A stretch of 64,000 nucleotides of DNA, taken from Blattabacterium cuenoti. GTDB lineage: Bacteria > Bacteroidota > Bacteroidia > Flavobacteriales > Blattabacteriaceae. Position numbers and translations under genes: made by a program. Below the pieces are notes generated by a model, which saw nothing but the letters and a program-made list of their open reading frames with translations, was not told the DNA's origin and ran no database searches. Location: NCBI RefSeq assembly GCF_014251255.1, contig NZ_CP059182.1:124001-188000 (forward strand), given 5' to 3'. Below are positions 18,282-28,199 of this stretch, one piece after another. The stretch's first letter is position 1, and every line of letters begins with the position of its first letter.

Positions 18282-18289
18282 TATTTTTG
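18282..18289 (+). promoter_or_regulatory. candidate -7 element for the thrABC operon
   Basis: TATTTTTG fits TAnnTTTG and lies 56 bp before the thrA ATG. No recognisable -33 element and no threonine/isoleucine-rich attenuator peptide are visible. Tentative. Confidence 0.22.
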
Positions 18290-18345
18290 TCATCGTCTAT
18301 CTTTAATGTTGGGAAAATTTTTTGAATAATTTTAATCATTGAAAA

Positions 18346-20802
18346 ATGCAAGTGCAAGTTTTAAAATTTGGAGGAAGTTCCGTAGCTCATTCTAATGCCA
18401 TAAAACGTATTTGTTCTTTATTAGAAAAAAAACCAAAAGGAAAATATGCAATTGTTGTATCTGCATTAGGGAATATTACCGATCAATTAATACAATGTGG
18501 TCAATTAGCTTCTGAAAGAAGAAATATTTACAAAAATATTTTAGAAAAAATAGAAATTCGTCATCTTAATCTCATAAGAGAATTATTTCCAATAACTGAT
18601 CAAAGTCATTTAATCAGTTGGATTAAAAAAAATATTAATGATTTAGAAAGTTTATGTGATGGTATTTTTCAAGTAGAGGAACTTTCCAAACGTTCTTTAG
18701 ATAAAATAATGAGCTTTGGAGAACTTAGTTCTTCTTTTCTTATTTCAGAAAAATTAAAACAATCTGGATTAGATGCTATTTGTAAAGACAGTAGAGAATT
18801 AATTATAACAGATTCTCAATTTGGATGTGCTCAAGTCGATTTTATTACTAGCAATCATCATATTATTCAATTTTTTAGTGAAAAAACATCAGAATATATT
18901 GTTTTACCGGGATTCATAGGCTCTACTTTAGAAAATGAAACAACTACTCTTGGAAGAGGGGGATCTGATTATACTGCATCCATTTTAGCTGCTGCAATAT
19001 CTGCTAGTTTACTTGAAATATGGACAGATGTAAGTGGAATGATGACAGCTAACCCAAAAATAGTCAATCAAGCTTTTCCTATAAAAGAGATTTCTTATGA
19101 GGAAGCAATGGAATTATCACATTTTGGAGCAAAAGTTATTTATCCACCAACAATACAACCTGCGATGAAGAAACACATTCCCATACAAATTAAAAATACT
19201 TTTTCTCCTTCAGATCCTGGAACTTTGATTTATATCAGAAAGGAAAAAAACATCAGTCAACCTGTTACAGGTATTTCTGGAATTCAGAATTTAGCTTTAT
19301 TAACTCTTGAAGGAAGTGGAATGGTAGGAGTTCCGGGTTATTCCAAACGTTTATTTGAAGCTTTATCACGTGAAAAAATAAATGTCATTTTCATCACACA
19401 AAGTTCTTCAGAACATTCAATTACTACAGGAATACATGAAATGGACATCATTAAAGCAAAAGCTGTAATAGATAGTGAGTTTGCTCAAGAAATCCATCAA
19501 AAATGTATTGATCCATTAAAAATAGAAAAAGATCTTTGTATTATTGCCGTAGTAGGAGATAACATGAAAAATCTTCACGGAACAAGTGGAAAAATGTTTT
19601 CTTCTTTGGGAAGAAATAGTATTAATGTTAGAGCTATAGCGCAAGGGTCTACAGAAAAGAATATATCAGCAGTTATTCAAAAAACTGATTTTAAAAAAGC
19701 TTTAAATACTTTGCATGAAGCTTTTTTTGAAAGTCCTCCAAAACAAATTAATCTTTTTATTTGTGGAGTTGGAAAAGTAGGAAGTAAATTACTTGAACAA
19801 ATTGATCAACAAAAAAATTATCTGCTTAAAGAATTAAAACTTCAAGTAAGAGTTATTGGATTAGCTAATAGTAAAAAAATGTATTTCAATAACAATGGAA
19901 TCAATAATTTATGTAAATGTACTGATTTTTTAAATAAAAACGGACATAAAATGAATGTTTACTCTTTTATAAAAAAAGTGTGGAAACTTAATCTAAGAAA
20001 TAGTTTATTTGTAGATAATACAGCTAGTGAAGAAATGGCGATGACTTATGAAAAATTCTTGAAAAATGGAATTGGAGTTATCACTTGTAATAAAATAGCT
20101 TGTTCTTCTGATTATGATCATTATAAAAAATTAAAAACTCTTTCCAGACACTTTAAAGCACCGTTTTTATTTGAAACAAATGTAGGAGCAAGTCTTCCTG
20201 TGATTAGTACTTTAAATGATCTTATCAATAGTGGAGATAAAATTAATAAAATAGAAGCTGTCTTATCTGGAAGTTTAAATTTTATTTTTAATCATTTTAT
20301 TGGAGAAAAATCTTTTTTAGAAGCGGTACAAGAAGCACAATCTAAAGGATATACGGAACCGGATCCTAGAATAGATTTGATTGGATTAGATGTGATGCGA
20401 AAAATACTTATTTTAGCAAGAGAATGTGGATCTCCTTTAGAACTATTTGATATTCAAAAAAAATCATTCCTTCCTAAAAGTTGTTCGAATGCTATTTCTG
20501 TAAATAGTTTTTATAAAGAATTACATCAACATAGAGATTATTTTTCCAATATAAGAAAAAAAGCAGAAAAAGAAGAAAAACGTTTACGTTTCATAGCTCG
20601 TTATGAAAACGGAATTGCTTCTGTAGGATTAGAATCTGTTAAACAAAGTCATCCTTTTTATCAATTGGAAGGAAAAGATAATATGGTTTTGTATAATACA
20701 TATCGTTATGATGAACAACCTCTGATCATAAAAGGTGCTGGAGCAGGAGCAGAAGTGACTGCATCGGGAGTTTTTTCTGATATTATTAAAGCTACTAAGT
20801 AA
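18346..20802 (+). CDS. thrA: bifunctional aspartokinase / homoserine dehydrogenase
   Basis: Catalyses steps one and three of the aspartate family pathway. The 818 residues comprise an aspartokinase domain opening LKFGGSSVA (residues 6-14), two ACT regulatory repeats (about 310-460; e.g. EGSGMVGVPGYS and VGDNMKNLHGTSGKMFSSL) and a homoserine dehydrogenase domain from about 468 (NLFICGVGKVG NAD(P) site; VLSGSLNFIFN; GYTEPDPRIDLIGLDVMRK). ACT domains suggest feedback control by threonine is retained. First gene of thrA-thrB-thrC, 5 bp from thrB. Confidence 0.97.
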   Translation: MQVQVLKFGGSSVAHSNAIKRICSLLEKKPKGKYAIVVSALGNITDQLIQCGQLASERRNIYKNILEKIEIRHLNLIRELFPITDQSHLISWIKKNINDLESLCDGIFQVEELSKRSLDKIMSFGELSSSFLISEKLKQSGLDAICKDSRELIITDSQFGCAQVDFITSNHHIIQFFSEKTSEYIVLPGFIGSTLENETTTLGRGGSDYTASILAAAISASLLEIWTDVSGMMTANPKIVNQAFPIKEISYEEAMELSHFGAKVIYPPTIQPAMKKHIPIQIKNTFSPSDPGTLIYIRKEKNISQPVTGISGIQNLALLTLEGSGMVGVPGYSKRLFEALSREKINVIFITQSSSEHSITTGIHEMDIIKAKAVIDSEFAQEIHQKCIDPLKIEKDLCIIAVVGDNMKNLHGTSGKMFSSLGRNSINVRAIAQGSTEKNISAVIQKTDFKKALNTLHEAFFESPPKQINLFICGVGKVGSKLLEQIDQQKNYLLKELKLQVRVIGLANSKKMYFNNNGINNLCKCTDFLNKNGHKMNVYSFIKKVWKLNLRNSLFVDNTASEEMAMTYEKFLKNGIGVITCNKIACSSDYDHYKKLKTLSRHFKAPFLFETNVGASLPVISTLNDLINSGDKINKIEAVLSGSLNFIFNHFIGEKSFLEAVQEAQSKGYTEPDPRIDLIGLDVMRKILILARECGSPLELFDIQKKSFLPKSCSNAISVNSFYKELHQHRDYFSNIRKKAEKEEKRLRFIARYENGIASVGLESVKQSHPFYQLEGKDNMVLYNTYRYDEQPLIIKGAGAGAEVTASGVFSDIIKATK

Positions 20803-20807
20803 AAATC

Positions 20808-21767
20808 ATGAAGGGGATTAAAATTTTTTCACCAGCCACTGTGGCTAATTTAGCTTGTGGATTTGATGTCATCGGATTAGCTTTAGAGATTCCAGGAGAC
20901 GAAATTTTTCTATATAAATCAAATAATCCAGGGATACGAATCAATAAAATAATACATGGAACTTCTTTTTCATTACCTAGTGATCCTAAAAAAAATGTTG
21001 TTTTTGTTGCTTTGCAATCTTTTTTAAAAAAGTATCAACAACAAAAATTTGACAAAGAAAGAAGAATAGGATTTGAAATAGAATTAATTAAAAATATACA
21101 TCCAGGTAGTGGAATTGGATCTAGTGCTGCTAGTGCTGCTGGTGTTGTTTTCGGAGCAAATATATTATTAGGAAAACCATTTAATACAATGCAATTGATT
21201 CGTTTTGCTATGGAAGGAGAACGTTTAGCAAGTGGAACTGCTCATGCAGACAATGTCGCTCCTGCTATTATGGGTGGAGTAACTTTAGTAAGAAGTTATA
21301 AACCATTAGATATTACGAAATTACATACTCCTAATGAATTATGGGTCAGTATTATACATCCTCAAATTGAAATAAAAACATCAGATGCTAGAGAAATATT
21401 AAAACAAAAAATATTGATGACAGATGCAATACGACAGTGGGGAAATATTGGAGCATTAGTTGCAGGATTATATCAAGAAGATTATGAACTGATTAGTAGA
21501 TCTCTAGAAGATGTTATTGTAGAACCTATCCGTGCTATGTTGATTCCAGCTTTTTATGAATTAAAAATAAGATGTAAAGAAATAGGAGCTTTAGGTGGAG
21601 GAATATCTGGATCAGGTCCTTCTGTTTTTATGTTAAGTAAAGGAAATCACACTGCAAAAGCAGTTACTAAGATTATGAATTGTGTTTATTCTTCATTAAA
21701 AGTTGATTATAAAACTTATACTTCCCCTATCAATAAACAAGGAGTAAAATGGTCTGAAATTTTTTAA
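20808..21767 (+). CDS. thrB: homoserine kinase
   Basis: GHMP-family kinase that phosphorylates homoserine. The opening IKIFSPATVANLACGFDVIG and the ATP-binding loop PGSGIGSSAASAAG are diagnostic, and GGGISGSGPSVFML is the third GHMP motif. Its 319 residues are typical. Second gene of the threonine operon, between thrA and thrC. Confidence 0.97.
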   Translation: MKGIKIFSPATVANLACGFDVIGLALEIPGDEIFLYKSNNPGIRINKIIHGTSFSLPSDPKKNVVFVALQSFLKKYQQQKFDKERRIGFEIELIKNIHPGSGIGSSAASAAGVVFGANILLGKPFNTMQLIRFAMEGERLASGTAHADNVAPAIMGGVTLVRSYKPLDITKLHTPNELWVSIIHPQIEIKTSDAREILKQKILMTDAIRQWGNIGALVAGLYQEDYELISRSLEDVIVEPIRAMLIPAFYELKIRCKEIGALGGGISGSGPSVFMLSKGNHTAKAVTKIMNCVYSSLKVDYKTYTSPINKQGVKWSEIF

Positions 21768-21808
21768 AAAAAAATAAAAAAAAGATATTCTTCAAAAAAT
21801 TTTTTCTT

Positions 21809-23128
21809 ATGTTCTATTATAGTTTAGAAAATCATAAAAAACTTGTTTCTTTTGAACATGCTGTTTTAAGAGGATTGGCTCCAGATGGGAGTTTATATTT
21901 TCCAGAAAAAATTCCTATACTAAAACGTCAATTTATTCAAAATTTATCAAAATATGATATATATACTCTTGCAATGGAAATTATCACTCCTTATATTGGA
22001 AAAGAAATTTCTGAAGAATCTATTTATAGTATCATTCATAACACTTTAAATTTTCCTTTTCCATTACAAAGAATTCATGACAATATCTATGTATTAGAAC
22101 TTTTTCATGGACCTACTTTAGCATTCAAAGACGTAGGAGCAAAATTTATGGCAGAATGTTTAAGTTATTTTTATAAAAAAATAGGAAAATTAGTAACTGT
22201 TTTGGTTGCAACCTCTGGAGATACTGGAGGAGCTGTAGCAAAAGGATTTCACAAAATGTCTGGAATAGAAGTTATTATTTTATATCCATATAAAGGAGTT
22301 AGTTCTCTACAAGAAAAACAAATGACTTCTTTAGGAAAAAATATATACGCTTTAGAAATAAAAGGGGATTTCGATGATTGCCAAAATATGGTGAAAAAAG
22401 CTTTTCTAGACAAAGAGATTCTAGAAAAATATAGACTTACTTCTGCAAATTCTATTAACATAGCAAGATGGCTTCCTCAAATGTTTTATTATTTTTTAGC
22501 TTATAGGCAAATAAAAGAGGAAAATAAAGAATTAATATTTTCAGTTCCCAGTGGAAATTTTGGAAATATTTGTGCAGGAATGATGTCTGAAAAAATGGGA
22601 TTACCTATAAAATATTTTATAGCTTCTACAAATATAAATGATACAATTCCTAGATTTTTAAAAACAAAAAAATATCATCCGACTTCAGTTAAAAAAACAA
22701 TATCAAATGCAATGGATATATCTAATCCAAGTAATTTTTCTCGTATATGGTATTTATATAAAAAAAATATGACTCAATTATGTCAAAAATTATCTTCTTA
22801 TAGATTTACAGATGAGGAAACACTCGCTATTATAGAAATGGTTTGGAAAGAACATAAATACATGTTAGAACCGCATGGAGCTATCGGATACTTAGGTTTG
22901 AGACAGTATTTACAAAATATAAAGAGCCCCTTAGCTCCTGCTGTATTTTTAGAAACAGCTCATCCTATTAAGTTTATAGATTCTATTCCGCTTTCTTTAC
23001 GAAAAAAGATTTCTGTCCCTGAACAATTGAAAATTATTTTCAGTTCTAATTCAGAAAAATTAAAAACAATTCAAATTCCAAATGATTACAATATTTTTAA
23101 AAACTGGTTAATAGAAAGACACAAGTAA
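21809..23128 (+). CDS. thrC: threonine synthase
   Basis: PLP enzyme converting O-phosphohomoserine to threonine. The PLP-binding lysine is K107 in HGPTLAFKDVGAKF; VATSGDTGGAV and SVPSGNFGN bind substrate and cofactor phosphate. The 439-residue length and the N-terminal RGLAPDGSLYFPE are standard. It closes the operon, 41 bp after thrB, and converges on thyA with an 8-bp gap. Confidence 0.97.
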   Translation: MFYYSLENHKKLVSFEHAVLRGLAPDGSLYFPEKIPILKRQFIQNLSKYDIYTLAMEIITPYIGKEISEESIYSIIHNTLNFPFPLQRIHDNIYVLELFHGPTLAFKDVGAKFMAECLSYFYKKIGKLVTVLVATSGDTGGAVAKGFHKMSGIEVIILYPYKGVSSLQEKQMTSLGKNIYALEIKGDFDDCQNMVKKAFLDKEILEKYRLTSANSINIARWLPQMFYYFLAYRQIKEENKELIFSVPSGNFGNICAGMMSEKMGLPIKYFIASTNINDTIPRFLKTKKYHPTSVKKTISNAMDISNPSNFSRIWYLYKKNMTQLCQKLSSYRFTDEETLAIIEMVWKEHKYMLEPHGAIGYLGLRQYLQNIKSPLAPAVFLETAHPIKFIDSIPLSLRKKISVPEQLKIIFSSNSEKLKTIQIPNDYNIFKNWLIERHK

Positions 23129-23136
23129 CATTGATT

Positions 23137-23934
23137 TTAAATCGCAACATCTCCTTTGAGATGAGGAAAAGGATTATAATTTTTTAATTGAAAATCTTTA
23201 AAACGAAATTCAAAAATATTCTTTATTGAAGGATTTAAAATCATCTGAGGTAAAGATCTTGGAATCCGTTCAATTTGCAATTTGACTTGTTTTACGTGAT
23301 TATTATAGATATGTGCATCTCCTATGGTATGAATTAATTCTTTTGCTTTCAAGTTAAGAACTTGAGACGTCATTATAAGTAATAAAGCATAAGAAGCAAT
23401 ATTAAAAGGTAATCCAAGGAAAATATCTGCACTTCTTTGATACAATTGTAACGATAATTGTTTTTTTTCAAATACATAAAATTGAAAAAGCAAATGACAA
23501 GGTGGTAATTTCATATATTGAATCATTCCTACATTCCAAGAGGAGACGATTAAACGTCTTGAATGTGGATTGAATTTGATTTCTTTTATAACATTTTCTA
23601 TTTGATCTATAAAATCCCCATTATAAGTGGGCCATTTTCTCCATTGAAGTCCATAGATAGGTCCAAGATCTCCATTTTCATTTGCCCATTCATTCCAAAT
23701 AGATACTCTATTTTTGTTTAAATAACGTATATTCGTATTTCCTTGTAAAAACCATAATAATTCATGAATAATAGATCTAATACTTAGTTTTTTTGTGGTT
23801 AAAAGGGGAAATCCTTTTTCCAAATCAAATCTCATTTGATATCCAAATATACTTTTCGTTCCTACTCCAGTACGATCCATTTTTTCTATTCCATTTTTTA
23901 ATACATATTTTAAAAGGGTTAAATATTGTATCAT
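23137..23934 (-). CDS. thyA: thymidylate synthase
   Basis: Methylates dUMP to dTMP with methylene-tetrahydrofolate. The 265-residue protein keeps the catalytic cysteine C146 in [12 protein letters not shown], the phosphate-binding arginines in [11 protein letters not shown] and the [17 protein letters not shown] segment. Its ATG faces the prs promoter region across 78 bp. Together with the dCMP deaminase gene at 14.7 kb it supplies DNA thymine. Confidence 0.98.
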   Translation of the reverse strand: MIQYLTLLKYVLKNGIEKMDRTGVGTKSIFGYQMRFDLEKGFPLLTTKKLSIRSIIHELLWFLQGNTNIRYLNKNRVSIWNEWANENGDLGPIYGLQWRKWPTYNGDFIDQIENVIKEIKFNPHSRRLIVSSWNVGMIQYMKLPPCHLLFQFYVFEKKQLSLQLYQRSADIFLGLPFNIASYALLLIMTSQVLNLKAKELIHTIGDAHIYNNHVKQVKLQIERIPRSLPQMILNPSIKNIFEFRFKDFQLKNYNPFPHLKGDVAI

Positions 23935-23981
23935 AATAAATATGAATTCTTTAATAAAAAAATGATTTCTTTTTTTAGAAG

Positions 23982-23999
23982 TATTTTTGTATACAAAAA
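23982..23999 (+). promoter_or_regulatory. candidate prs promoter element overlapping a 16-bp palindrome
   Basis: TATTTTTG at 23982-23989 fits the TAnnTTTG -7 element and lies 23 bp before the prs ATG. It overlaps the perfect palindrome TTTTTGTATACAAAAA (23984-23999). The overlap would suit an operator, but the A/T flanks make the palindrome partly compositional. Confidence 0.28.
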
Positions 24000-24012
24000 A
24001 TAAATAAAAACT

Positions 24013-24945
24013 ATGAAAAAAGTACTCTTCTTTTCTACAAGAAGTGGATTTAAACTCTCAAAGAGGATAGCTGATCATTATGGCAATTTTCTAGGAAAAA
24101 TTCGTTTTTTGGAATTTAGTGATGGAGAATATACTCCTTATTTTGAACAATCTGTTCGTGGATCACGAGTCTTTTTGATTGGATCTACTTTTCCTCCAGT
24201 AGACAATTTAATGGAATTACTTTTAATGTGTGATGCAGCTCGTAGAGCTTCTGCTCATAATATTACACTTGTAATCCCATATTTTGGATGGGCAAGACAG
24301 GATCATAAGGATAAACCTAGAACTCCTATTGCAGCAAAATTGATAGCGAATCTTATGGTTGCATCAGGTGCAACTAGAGTGATGACTATGGATTTACATG
24401 CAGATCAAATTCAAGGATTTTTTGATATTCCTGTAGATCATTTGTATGCTTCTAGAATATTTATTGACTACATAAAAAAATTGAAGATAGATCAATTGAC
24501 TATTGCCTCTCCAGACATGGGAGGAGCAAAAAGAGCTAGGAGTTATGCCGGTTATTTAGGAACAGATGTTGTCATTTGTTACAAGGAGAGAAAAAAAGCA
24601 AATGAAATAGAGTTTATGAATCTTATTGGAAATGTAGAAGGAAAAAATATCATACTTATAGATGATATGGTAGATACAGCTGGAACTTTAACGGAAGCAG
24701 CTCATTTAATAAAAAAAAAAGGAGCTAAAAGTATACGTGCAATAGCGACCCATCCAGTATTATCTGGTAATTCATATGAAAAAATAAAAAAATCAGTTAT
24801 TGAAGAATTGGTTGTGACTGATACTATTCCTATAAAAAAAACTTCTAATAAGAAAATTAAAGTTTTATCTTGTGCCCCTCTTTTTGCAGAAGTCATGCAA
24901 TCTGTCCACAATGATGAATCAATAAGTAGTAAATTTTTAATTTAA
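24013..24945 (+). CDS. prs: ribose-phosphate pyrophosphokinase (PRPP synthetase)
   Basis: Makes PRPP from ribose-5-phosphate and ATP, the substrate of PurF, PyrEF and tRNA/amino-acid pathways. The 310 residues contain the class I signature: [17 protein letters not shown], the metal-binding [18 protein letters not shown] and the PRPP loop [12 protein letters not shown]. It leads prs-rplY-tadA, spaced by 8 and 3 bp. It is the common supplier of both nucleotide pathways encoded in the window. Confidence 0.97.
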   Translation: MKKVLFFSTRSGFKLSKRIADHYGNFLGKIRFLEFSDGEYTPYFEQSVRGSRVFLIGSTFPPVDNLMELLLMCDAARRASAHNITLVIPYFGWARQDHKDKPRTPIAAKLIANLMVASGATRVMTMDLHADQIQGFFDIPVDHLYASRIFIDYIKKLKIDQLTIASPDMGGAKRARSYAGYLGTDVVICYKERKKANEIEFMNLIGNVEGKNIILIDDMVDTAGTLTEAAHLIKKKGAKSIRAIATHPVLSGNSYEKIKKSVIEELVVTDTIPIKKTSNKKIKVLSCAPLFAEVMQSVHNDESISSKFLI

Positions 24946-24953
24946 ATTACATC

Positions 24954-25565
24954 ATGCAATATGTCAATATATACGGGAGAAAAAGAAATGTAGGAAAAAA
25001 AGCTATACGCTCTATTAGGCTTTCTGGAGGAATTCCTTGTATTTTATATGGAAAAAATATAAATATCCCATTTTGGACTTTTTTAGAAGAAAATCTAAAA
25101 AAATTAGTATCTGAATCAAAAATTTATTGGGTTTCTCTTCAAATAGAAGGAGATGGTAAAAAAAATATCAATGCAGTTAAAAAAGAAATTCAGTTGGACC
25201 CTATCAGTGAAAAAATATTACACATTGATTTTTGTAAAATAGAAGAATCCAAACCAATTACATTAGAAATTCCTATAAAAACTTTTGGAAGACCTATTGG
25301 TGTTTCTAAAGGAGGGGAATATTCTTCTTTTATTAGAAAACTAAAAGTTAAAGCTCTTCCTTCTTATTTTCCAGAAAATATTGAATTGGATATTAATAAA
25401 TTAGATATAGGAGATAAAATAACAGTTAAAGACTTAACTACAAAAAAGTATACTATTTTGCATCCTTTAAATACTCTTTTAGCAAGAGTTAAACCATCTC
25501 GTGTTACTCTTAAAGATAAAGAAACTCAAGAAGATAATAAGGAAGATAAAAAAACAAATAAATAA
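24954..25565 (+). CDS. rplY: 50S ribosomal protein L25 (general stress protein Ctc form)
   Basis: 5S rRNA-binding protein of the long Ctc type: an N-terminal L25 domain (about 1-90) followed by a TL5-like C-terminal beta domain (about 95-185) and an acidic/lysine tail. SGGIPCILYGKN and HIDFCKIEESKPI are family segments. It follows prs closely, as in many Bacteria where prs and ctc are neighbours. Confidence 0.94.
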   Translation: MQYVNIYGRKRNVGKKAIRSIRLSGGIPCILYGKNINIPFWTFLEENLKKLVSESKIYWVSLQIEGDGKKNINAVKKEIQLDPISEKILHIDFCKIEESKPITLEIPIKTFGRPIGVSKGGEYSSFIRKLKVKALPSYFPENIELDINKLDIGDKITVKDLTTKKYTILHPLNTLLARVKPSRVTLKDKETQEDNKEDKKTNK

Positions 25566-25568
25566 TGA

Positions 25569-26024
25569 ATGAAAAATCCGATTTCTTTGGGAGAAGATCT
25601 AAATTTTATGAAAATAGCTTTGGAAGAAGCTTTTACAGCTTTTCATAAAGATGAAGTTCCTATAGGAGCTGCTATCATTTATAAAAAGACAGTCATAGCT
25701 AGAGCTCATAATTTAACTGAAACTTTTGGGGATATAACTGCACATGCAGAAATGTTGGTTATCCATTTAGCATCTCATTTTTTAGGAAAAAAATATATAA
25801 GAGAATGCACTTTATATGTTACTGTAGAACCATGTATAATGTGTGCAGGAGCATTGTTTTGGGCTCAAATTGGAAGAGTTGTATGTGGGACAAATAGTTC
25901 TAAAAGAGGATTTTTATGTACGGGAATAAAATTACACCCTAGAACTCAATTTAAGTCTGGAATTATGAAAAACAAATGTAGAAATATTCTGCAAAAGTTT
26001 TTTCTTTTAAAAAGAAAAATTTAA
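25569..26024 (+). CDS. tadA: tRNA-specific adenosine deaminase
   Basis: Edits wobble A34 to inosine in tRNA-Arg(ACG). The zinc site is HAEM (H59, catalytic E61) and EPCIMCAGAL (C89, C92); DEVPIGAAI and the C-terminal RGFLCTGIKLH fit TadA rather than cytidine deaminases. Length is 151 residues. The ATG at 25569 lies 3 bp after the rplY stop; an overlapping ATG at 25565 is out of frame. Confidence 0.94.
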   Translation: MKNPISLGEDLNFMKIALEEAFTAFHKDEVPIGAAIIYKKTVIARAHNLTETFGDITAHAEMLVIHLASHFLGKKYIRECTLYVTVEPCIMCAGALFWAQIGRVVCGTNSSKRGFLCTGIKLHPRTQFKSGIMKNKCRNILQKFFLLKRKI

Positions 26025-26054
26025 CAGAACAAATAATTACTATATTATATATAA

Positions 26055-26696
26055 TTAAGGTTTTTTGCTAATTTTCAATTTAATGAGAATAGGAAAAGTT
26101 GTCGTCAATACGATCAGTAAAATTATCCATTCCAGATGATTTTTTAATTTGGGAAAAGTTTTATCTAGATAATGTCCAGCCAACATGATAGAAAAAGTCC
26201 AAAACAATGCTCCGATAACATTATAAATCATAAATTTTTTAAAATCAATACGAATAGCTCCTGCGACTATAGGAGCAAAAGTTCTGAACATTGGAAGAAA
26301 ACGACTTATAATAAGGGCAGTGGTTTTATATTTATTATAAAATAATTTTGCAATAGTAAGATGTTTTTTTTTAAAAAAAAAGGAATCTTTTTTTCTATAT
26401 AATAAATTTCCAGATTTGTATCCTAACCAATACCCTTGCATGTTTCCAAGAATAGCAACACATGCTACAATTAAAATAATTACAAAAAATGGAACATTAT
26501 AAAAGTTTTTGCATAAATCTTTTCCGAAGATTCCAGCAGTGAATAATAAGGAATCCCCTGGTAAGAAAAAACCTATAAAAAAACCTGTTTCTGCAAAAAC
26601 AATTGCTAAAAGAATAAACAACGCTGTATTCCCAAAATACAAAAAAATCCATCTAGGATTAAACAAATGCTGAAAAAAATCCCAAAAATCTGACAT
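26055..26696 (-). CDS. DedA-family membrane protein
   Basis: A 213-residue multi-pass membrane protein of the DedA/SNARE-associated family. It shows the family's ETGFFIGFFLPGDSLLFTAG, the SRFLPMFRTFAPIVAGA segment containing the conserved arginine, and terminal hydrophobic helices. Members are linked to membrane homeostasis and lipid-carrier flipping, but the substrate here is unknown. It converges on tadA with a 30-bp gap. Confidence 0.92.
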   Translation of the reverse strand: MSDFWDFFQHLFNPRWIFLYFGNTALFILLAIVFAETGFFIGFFLPGDSLLFTAGIFGKDLCKNFYNVPFFVIILIVACVAILGNMQGYWLGYKSGNLLYRKKDSFFFKKKHLTIAKLFYNKYKTTALIISRFLPMFRTFAPIVAGAIRIDFKKFMIYNVIGALFWTFSIMLAGHYLDKTFPKLKNHLEWIILLIVLTTTFPILIKLKISKKP

Positions 26697-26838
26697 TTTA
26701 TTATATTGTGTCCGAATATAATCTTATATTACAACGAAAGATAAAGTTAAATATTTACATTTTTTATTATCTGTTGATAATTAGTAAAATAAATGTTTAA
26801 AATATTTATTTTTACATATTATTAAACATGCTTATCAT

Positions 26839-26958
26839 ATGGAATATCTTTTCAAATTTATTAATATTTTAGGATGGAATGCTAATATATTCTTTCTAAT
26901 AATATTTTTCTTTATTTTAATTTTTTTATTGTATCAAATATTTTATTTCACTGATTAA
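26839..26958 (+). CDS. possible small single-pass membrane protein (39 aa)
   Basis: An ATG frame in the DedA-aroB spacer encodes 39 residues: a short polar start (MEYLFKFINILGWNAN), one strongly hydrophobic stretch (about residues 17-36) and a polar end. Phenylalanine and isoleucine richness is also what random AT-rich DNA gives, so coding is unproven. Small one-helix proteins of this layout exist in flavobacteria, but I cannot assign a family. It would run in the same direction as aroB, 44 bp upstream. Confidence 0.35.
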   Translation: MEYLFKFINILGWNANIFFLIIFFFILIFLLYQIFYFTD

Positions 26959-27002
26959 TGTTAATGATTTATTTTGTTATTTTTTCTTAAGCTTAAGTAA
27001 GT

Positions 27003-28085
27003 ATGGAGGATCATCTTAGAAAAATTCTCTTTTTTAATAAAGAGGCTTACAAAAAACTTGAAATTTATTTATTTGAAAAGAAAATAGATATAAATAACAT
27101 ATTCATTTTAGTAGATGATTGTACCAATAAATATTGTCTCCCAATTCTTTTATATCATTTGAATTTTTTAGAAAAATCTAACATTATAAAAATTCAATCA
27201 GGAGAAAAAGAAAAAAACATTTATACATGCATTCAAATATGGAAAAATTTGGAAATTTTAAAGGCAAATAGAAAAAGTTTAATTATTAATTTGGGAGGAG
27301 GAGTCATTACAGATATTGGTGGATTTATCTCTTCTGTTTTTAAAAGAGGAGTTCGTTTTATAAATATTCCTACAACATTATTGGGAATGGTGGATGCTTC
27401 TATAGGAGGAAAAACAGGAGTCAATTTGGAGTCTATTAAAAATGAAATAGGTTCATTTTATTGTCCAGATCTTTTGATTATAGACCCGAATTATCTAAAA
27501 ACTCTTCCTGAGAAAGAGATTCTTTCAGGAATGGCAGAAATGTTTAAACATGGATTGATAGCGGATAAGAATTTTTGGAAAGACATGAAAAAATATAAAA
27601 TGGATGATATAAATAAAAATCAATGGAATAATTTAATCTATCAATCTATATTGATAAAAAATAAAATTGTGAAAAAAGATCCAAAAGAAAAAGGATTAAG
27701 GAAAATTCTTAATTTTGGACACACTATAGGTCATGCTTTAGAAAGTTATTTTATGAATCATTATGAAAAACTTTTACATGGATTAGCTGTGTCTATAGGA
27801 ATGATATGCGAATCTTGGATTTCATATAAAATAAATGGATTATCAATAGATGATTATGAAGAAATAAAATCTATTCTTTTTGAATATTGTTATACGAAAA
27901 TTCCAAAAACTTTTAAAGAAATTGATATAAATCAAATATTTTTAATTATGGAACATGATAAAAAAAACGAAAAAAATAAAATTCAATTTTCCTTGTTAGA
28001 GAAAATAGGAATTTGTTCTTACAATTGTCAAGTTCCTTATTCCTTAATAAAGGAAAGTCTTTTTCAAATTCAAATAAGAGAATAA
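27003..28085 (+). CDS. aroB: 3-dehydroquinate synthase
   Basis: Second enzyme of the shikimate pathway to aromatic amino acids; NAD- and metal-dependent. Diagnostic segments are NLGGGVITDIGGFISSVFKRG, NIPTTLLGMVDASIGGKTGVN, the SGMAEMFKHG region and the metal-binding LNFGHTIGHALE and LLHGLAVSIGM. The 360 residues are full length. No other aro gene is in the window. Confidence 0.97.
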   Translation: MEDHLRKILFFNKEAYKKLEIYLFEKKIDINNIFILVDDCTNKYCLPILLYHLNFLEKSNIIKIQSGEKEKNIYTCIQIWKNLEILKANRKSLIINLGGGVITDIGGFISSVFKRGVRFINIPTTLLGMVDASIGGKTGVNLESIKNEIGSFYCPDLLIIDPNYLKTLPEKEILSGMAEMFKHGLIADKNFWKDMKKYKMDDINKNQWNNLIYQSILIKNKIVKKDPKEKGLRKILNFGHTIGHALESYFMNHYEKLLHGLAVSIGMICESWISYKINGLSIDDYEEIKSILFEYCYTKIPKTFKEIDINQIFLIMEHDKKNEKNKIQFSLLEKIGICSYNCQVPYSLIKESLFQIQIRE

Positions 28086-28199
28086 AATTTGTATTTTGTA
28101 TTGATTCCTTTTTTTTAATTCTTAAAAAGAAAAATGTATTTTCAAATACTATTATTTTTTTTATTTCACATTATCTGTAATTCAATAAAAATAAAATGA

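Larger units (their letters stand above)
17607..18345. other. 739-bp non-coding divergent region between ureAB and thrA
   Basis: No gene recognised. Most of it is extremely AT-rich, but about 17890-18035 is less so and has paired segments: tgtgagg (17897-17903) can pair with cctcaca (17981-17987), and ttatcc (17904-17909) with ggataa (18015-18020). It also holds a short A-rich tandem repeat and must contain the urease and threonine-operon start sites. Possible contents are a small structured RNA, an untranslated leader or an origin-like element; none can be shown from sequence alone. Confidence 0.5.
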
